Source of the DNA: Bacillota bacterium
Lineage (GTDB): Bacteria; Bacillota; Sulfobacillia; Symbiobacteriales; Symbiobacteriaceae
Reading direction: 5' to 3'
NCBI GenBank assembly: GCA_028287415.1
Contig: JAQBPS010000209.1
Coordinates: 1 to 8,281 of the forward strand
Length of the DNA: 8,281 nt
The notes below the pieces were generated by a model. It ran no database searches, was not told the origin of the DNA, and saw only the letters and a program-made list of their open reading frames with translations. This document shows positions 5,573 through 8,281 of the stretch, in pieces. A program made the position numbers and the translations under genes. Position 1 is the first letter of the stretch, and each line of letters begins with the position of its first letter.

Positions 5573-6754
5573 TTGTCTCAGGCAGAGGGCGATCACGCTT
5601 ATATGGCGCAGGCGCTCAACCTGGCGGCGCTGGGTCGGAGCCGGACCCATCCGAACCCCATGGTCGGCTGTGTGATTGTCAAAGACGGCGAGGTGGTGGG
5701 CACCGGCTACCACCGCAAGGCCGGTGAGCCCCATGCGGAGGTTTTCGCTCTGCGGGAGGCCGGTGAGGCGGCCCGGGGCGCCACTGTTTACGTCACCCTG
5801 GAGCCTTGTGCCCACCACGGCCGGACCCCGCCCTGTGCGGATGCGCTGGTGGCGGCCGGTGTGGGCCGGGTGGTGGCGGCCATGGTCGACCCCGATCCCC
5901 GGGTGGCCGGCAGGGGGCTGGAGCGGGTGAGAGCGGCTGGCATCGCTGCCGAGAGCGGGCTCATGGAGGCGGAAGCCCGCCTGCTTAACCGGGCCTACCT
6001 CAAGCTGAAAGCGACCGCCCGCCCGCTCGTGATTCTCAAGTGGGCGATGACCCTGGACGGCAAGATCGCCTGCGCTTCCGGCGACAGCCGCTGGGTGACC
6101 GGCGACGACGCCCGGGCGCACCTGCACCAGGTGCGGGACCAGGTGGATGCGATCCTCGTGGGCGAGACGACCGCCAGCCGGGACGACCCCGAGCTGACAG
6201 CCCGCCCCGCCGGCCCCGGCCCCCTGCCGGGCTGGGCGGGTGGGATCGACCCCGGCCCCGACCCCGGCTGGGCGCCCAAGGACCCGCTGCGGATCGTGCT
6301 CGACTCGATGGCCCGCACGGACCTTGACTCCCGCCTCTTCTCGCCGGAGCTCCAGCAGCGGCCGCACCCGAACAAGACGCTGATCGCGGCCACCAGGCTC
6401 GCCTCGCCCATCAAGCTGAAGGCGATGCGGGAGCGGGGCGCCGACACGCTGGAACTGCCCGAGCGGGAGCGGGTGGTCGACCTGACCGCCCTGCTCGACG
6501 AACTGGGTCGGCGGGGCATCGCCAGCCTCCTGGTGGAGGGCGGCGCCCGGGTCCACTGGTCCTTCCTCTCACAGGGCCTGGCTGACTACATCATGGTCTA
6601 TATGGCGCCCAAGCTGATCGGCGGGGCGAACGCCCCCGGGCCGGTGGCGGGCCCGGGCCTCCAGGTGATGGCTCAGGCGTGGGCGGCTGCGATCCGCAAA
6701 CTGACGATCATCGGCAGCGATCTGCTGGTCGAAGGCGATTTGAACCGGGGGTGA
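5573..6754 (+). CDS. ribD: Bifunctional riboflavin biosynthesis deaminase/reductase RibD
   Basis: RibD deaminates the GTP cyclohydrolase II product (diaminohydroxyphosphoribosylaminopyrimidine 5'-phosphate) and then reduces the ribose with NADPH to give the ribitylamino-uracil phosphate. From the TTG start there are 393 residues, near the usual 360-400. The N-terminal deaminase domain shows THPNPMVG (25-32), GEPHAEV (51-57) with zinc ligand His54 and catalytic Glu56, and EPCAHHGRTPPC (77-88) with zinc Cys79 and Cys88. The C-terminal reductase domain starts near 150 with KWAMTLDGKIA (156-166), SRWVTG (172-177), ILVGETT (194-200), VEGGARVH (321-328) and APKLIGG (345-351). A Gly/Pro-rich insertion fills about 211-235. 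The start is uncertain. ATG 5603 would drop the conserved DxxYM segment (GDHAYM, 6-11), so TTG 5573 (or TTG 5570) with the AGGGGGG site is preferred. It is the first gene of the operon, and its TGA is 7 bp before ribE. Confidence 0.95.
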   Translation: MSQAEGDHAYMAQALNLAALGRSRTHPNPMVGCVIVKDGEVVGTGYHRKAGEPHAEVFALREAGEAARGATVYVTLEPCAHHGRTPPCADALVAAGVGRVVAAMVDPDPRVAGRGLERVRAAGIAAESGLMEAEARLLNRAYLKLKATARPLVILKWAMTLDGKIACASGDSRWVTGDDARAHLHQVRDQVDAILVGETTASRDDPELTARPAGPGPLPGWAGGIDPGPDPGWAPKDPLRIVLDSMARTDLDSRLFSPELQQRPHPNKTLIAATRLASPIKLKAMRERGADTLELPERERVVDLTALLDELGRRGIASLLVEGGARVHWSFLSQGLADYIMVYMAPKLIGGANAPGPVAGPGLQVMAQAWAAAIRKLTIIGSDLLVEGDLNRG

Positions 6755-6761
6755 TGGCGCA

Positions 6762-7415
6762 ATGTTCACCGGACTGATTGAGGAGACGGGGCGGATTCGT
6801 TCCGTCCGGGGATCGGGGCACAGCCTCCACCTGACGGTCGGCGCCCACCTTGTGCTCGAAGGGATGGGCCCGGGCGATTCGATCGCCGTCAATGGGGTCT
6901 GCCTCACGGTCGTCCGCTTCGACGGCGACTCCTTCACGGCTGATGTAATGCCCGAAACCTATAACAAAACCAATCTGAAGGATCTGCCGCCGGGCGCCGT
7001 CGTCAACCTGGAGCGCACAATGGCCGTGGGCGACCGCTTCGGCGGCCACATCGTCCAGGGACACGTCGACGGCACCGGCTCAATCCTGGCAATGGTGCGG
7101 GAGGAGATCGCCGTCTGGGTGACGGTGGGCGCCGGCCCGGAAATCCTCCGGTACATGGTGCCGAAGGGCTCGATCACCATCGACGGGATCTCGCTCACCG
7201 TTGTGGATGTCGGCCCGGACCGGTTCCAGGTCTCGCTGATCCCCCATACGGTGGCGATGACGAACGTGCAGCAGCATAAAGTCGGGGACCTGGTCAACCT
7301 GGAGGTTGACATACTTGCGAAGTATGTCGAAAGGCTGCTGACGGGTGCACCGGCTGCCGACAGACGAAGCGGCGGGGGCATCACGGAGGCATTCCTGAAG
7401 GAGAACGGATTTTAG
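6762..7415 (+). CDS. ribE: Riboflavin synthase, alpha-type (two lumazine-binding repeats)
   Basis: This enzyme dismutates two molecules of 6,7-dimethyl-8-ribityllumazine into riboflavin and the ribitylamino-uracil. The 217-residue length matches the family (about 200-220). It begins with the invariant MFTGLIEE and contains two homologous lumazine-binding domains. The first has NGVCLTV (44-50). The second begins around GGHIVQGHVDGTG (94-106) and has DGISLTV (141-147), then a C-terminal helix DILAKYVERLL (173-183) typical of the trimer-forming end. ATG 6762 is supported by GGGGGTGA (6747-6754), 7 nt upstream, which overlaps the ribD stop and suggests translational coupling. In Bacillus nomenclature the same gene is called ribE and in E. 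coli ribC. No unusual residue stands out. Confidence 0.97.
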   Translation: MFTGLIEETGRIRSVRGSGHSLHLTVGAHLVLEGMGPGDSIAVNGVCLTVVRFDGDSFTADVMPETYNKTNLKDLPPGAVVNLERTMAVGDRFGGHIVQGHVDGTGSILAMVREEIAVWVTVGAGPEILRYMVPKGSITIDGISLTVVDVGPDRFQVSLIPHTVAMTNVQQHKVGDLVNLEVDILAKYVERLLTGAPAADRRSGGGITEAFLKENGF

Positions 7416-7430
7416 GGAGGTGCGGCCGGC

Positions 7431-8281
7431 ATGAGCAGCTTTAACACGATTCCGGAAGCGCTGGCAGATATTACGGCAGGCCGCATGGTAATCGTCATCG
7501 ATGATGAGGATCGGGAGAATGAGGGCGACCTGGTGATCGCTGCCGCCCACGCGAACGCTGAGGCCGTCAACTTCATGGCCAGATATGCGCGGGGGCTGAT
7601 CTGCCTGCCGATCATCGGCGAGCGGCTTGATGAACTGGCGATTCCGAACATGGTGGCGTCAGCCGGAGACCACATGGGCACCACCTTCACGGTCTCGATC
7701 GACGCAAGGGCAGGCACCACCGGCATTTCGGCGCACGAGCGGGCGGAGACGATCCGCACGGTGCTGGACCCGGCCAGCCGGCCCGACGACCTGCTGCGTC
7801 CGGGCCACATCTTCCCGCTGCGGGCGAAGCCGGGCGGCGTGCTGCGGCGCCCGGGCCACACCGAGGCGGCCGTGGACCTCGCCCACATGGCCGGGCTCTA
7901 CCCCGCCGGCGTGATCTGCGAGATCATGAACGAGGACGGCACCATGGCCCGGACACCCGAACTGCTCACATTCGCCCGAGAGCACGGGCTGAAGATCATC
8001 ACGATCGCTGAACTGGTCCGGCACCGCCTGGCTGCCGAGACGCTGATCGACCCGCTGGAGCCCGTCCGCATGCCCACCGCATACGGGTACTTCACTGCCC
8101 ATGCCTTTGAGGAGCGGGGGACCGGCCTGACCCACGTGGCCCTGGTAATGGGCCAGGTGGATGACGGACAGCCCGTCCTCTGCCGGGTCCACTCCGAGTG
8201 CATGACCGGCGATGTGTTCCACTCCCTCCGCTGCGACTGCGGCGAGCAGTTTGACGCTGCCATGGAGCAGATCGCCCGGGA
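7431..8281 (+). CDS. ribBA: RibBA: DHBP synthase fused to GTP cyclohydrolase II, 3' end cut off
   Basis: The N-terminal half (about 1-200) makes 3,4-dihydroxy-2-butanone 4-phosphate from ribulose 5-phosphate. It shows the acidic DDEDRENEGDLV (24-35), AGDHMGTTFTVSIDA (78-92), GISAHERA (98-105), RPGHIFPL (123-130), RRPGHTEAAVDL (139-150) and CEIMNEDGTMAR (163-174). The C-terminal half opens GTP to the first pyrimidine of the pathway. It starts around 205, with VLCRVHSECMTGDVF (249-263) and zinc ligands Cys257, Cys268 and Cys270 (CDCG). The first 283 codons are present; the full fusion is normally about 400 residues, so roughly a third of the cyclohydrolase domain lies beyond the window. ATG 7431 is 15 bp after the ribE stop, with AGGGAGGTG (7414-7422) as Shine-Dalgarno. 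All catalytic motifs within view are intact, so both activities are expected. ribH would be the expected next gene. Confidence 0.96.
   Translation, partial: MSSFNTIPEALADITAGRMVIVIDDEDRENEGDLVIAAAHANAEAVNFMARYARGLICLPIIGERLDELAIPNMVASAGDHMGTTFTVSIDARAGTTGISAHERAETIRTVLDPASRPDDLLRPGHIFPLRAKPGGVLRRPGHTEAAVDLAHMAGLYPAGVICEIMNEDGTMARTPELLTFAREHGLKIITIAELVRHRLAAETLIDPLEPVRMPTAYGYFTAHAFEERGTGLTHVALVMGQVDDGQPVLCRVHSECMTGDVFHSLRCDCGEQFDAAMEQIAR

Noticed and set aside
5400..5675. Possible leader peptide starting at the end of the FMN aptamer
   Set aside because: The start codons lie in or directly beside the P1 stem without proper ribosome-binding spacing, and the frame runs on into ribD out of phase.
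5417..6556. 379-codon minus-strand open frame
   Set aside because: It lies antisense to ribD and crosses the riboswitch leader and terminator. RibD has all its motifs in the opposite strand.

Overview
The window looks like chromosomal DNA of a high-GC, probably Gram-positive (Firmicutes-type) bacterium. The signs are GC-rich coding sequence, purine-rich Shine-Dalgarno sites, a GTG start and a probable TTG start, a SpoVB-type flippase, and a riboflavin operon ordered ribD-ribE-ribBA behind an FMN riboswitch. A Symbiobacterium-like lineage would fit, but this is a guess from overall style, not an identification.

Left block (minus strand, 4915 down to 1): a probable promoter at 4887-4915 drives two directly abutting ABC half-exporter genes (4838-3081 and 3080-1239). 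After 82 bp comes the start of a SpoVB/MurJ-like multi-spanning flippase, which runs off the left edge. The two half-transporters look like a heterodimeric exporter. The first has Ser in place of the H-loop histidine and the second has LSVGQ in place of LSGGQ. Both changes fall in the same composite ATP site, and the other site is canonical.

Centre (4839-5572, no protein gene): from left to right this holds the exporter promoter with an operator-like symmetry, a hairpin with a seven-T tract facing right, a 191-bp near-palindrome (4965-5155), a promoter for the riboflavin operon (5191-5219), an FMN aptamer (5235-5412), a structured linker, and a strong intrinsic terminator (5536-5572). The terminator's 3' arm also supplies the most likely Shine-Dalgarno of ribD.

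Right block (plus strand, 5573 to the end): ribD (deaminase/reductase), ribE (riboflavin synthase alpha-type) and ribBA (DHBP synthase fused to GTP cyclohydrolase II, cut by the right edge) form a tight operon with 7- and 15-bp gaps. Together they cover every dedicated step from GTP and ribulose 5-phosphate to riboflavin except lumazine synthase (ribH), expected just beyond the window, and a pyrimidine phosphatase. FMN binding to the leader should shut the operon down.

No wholly new system is evident. The most unusual items are the long palindrome between the divergent promoters, the orphan rightward terminator that may end a short RNA, and the overlap of the riboswitch terminator with the ribD ribosome-binding site.
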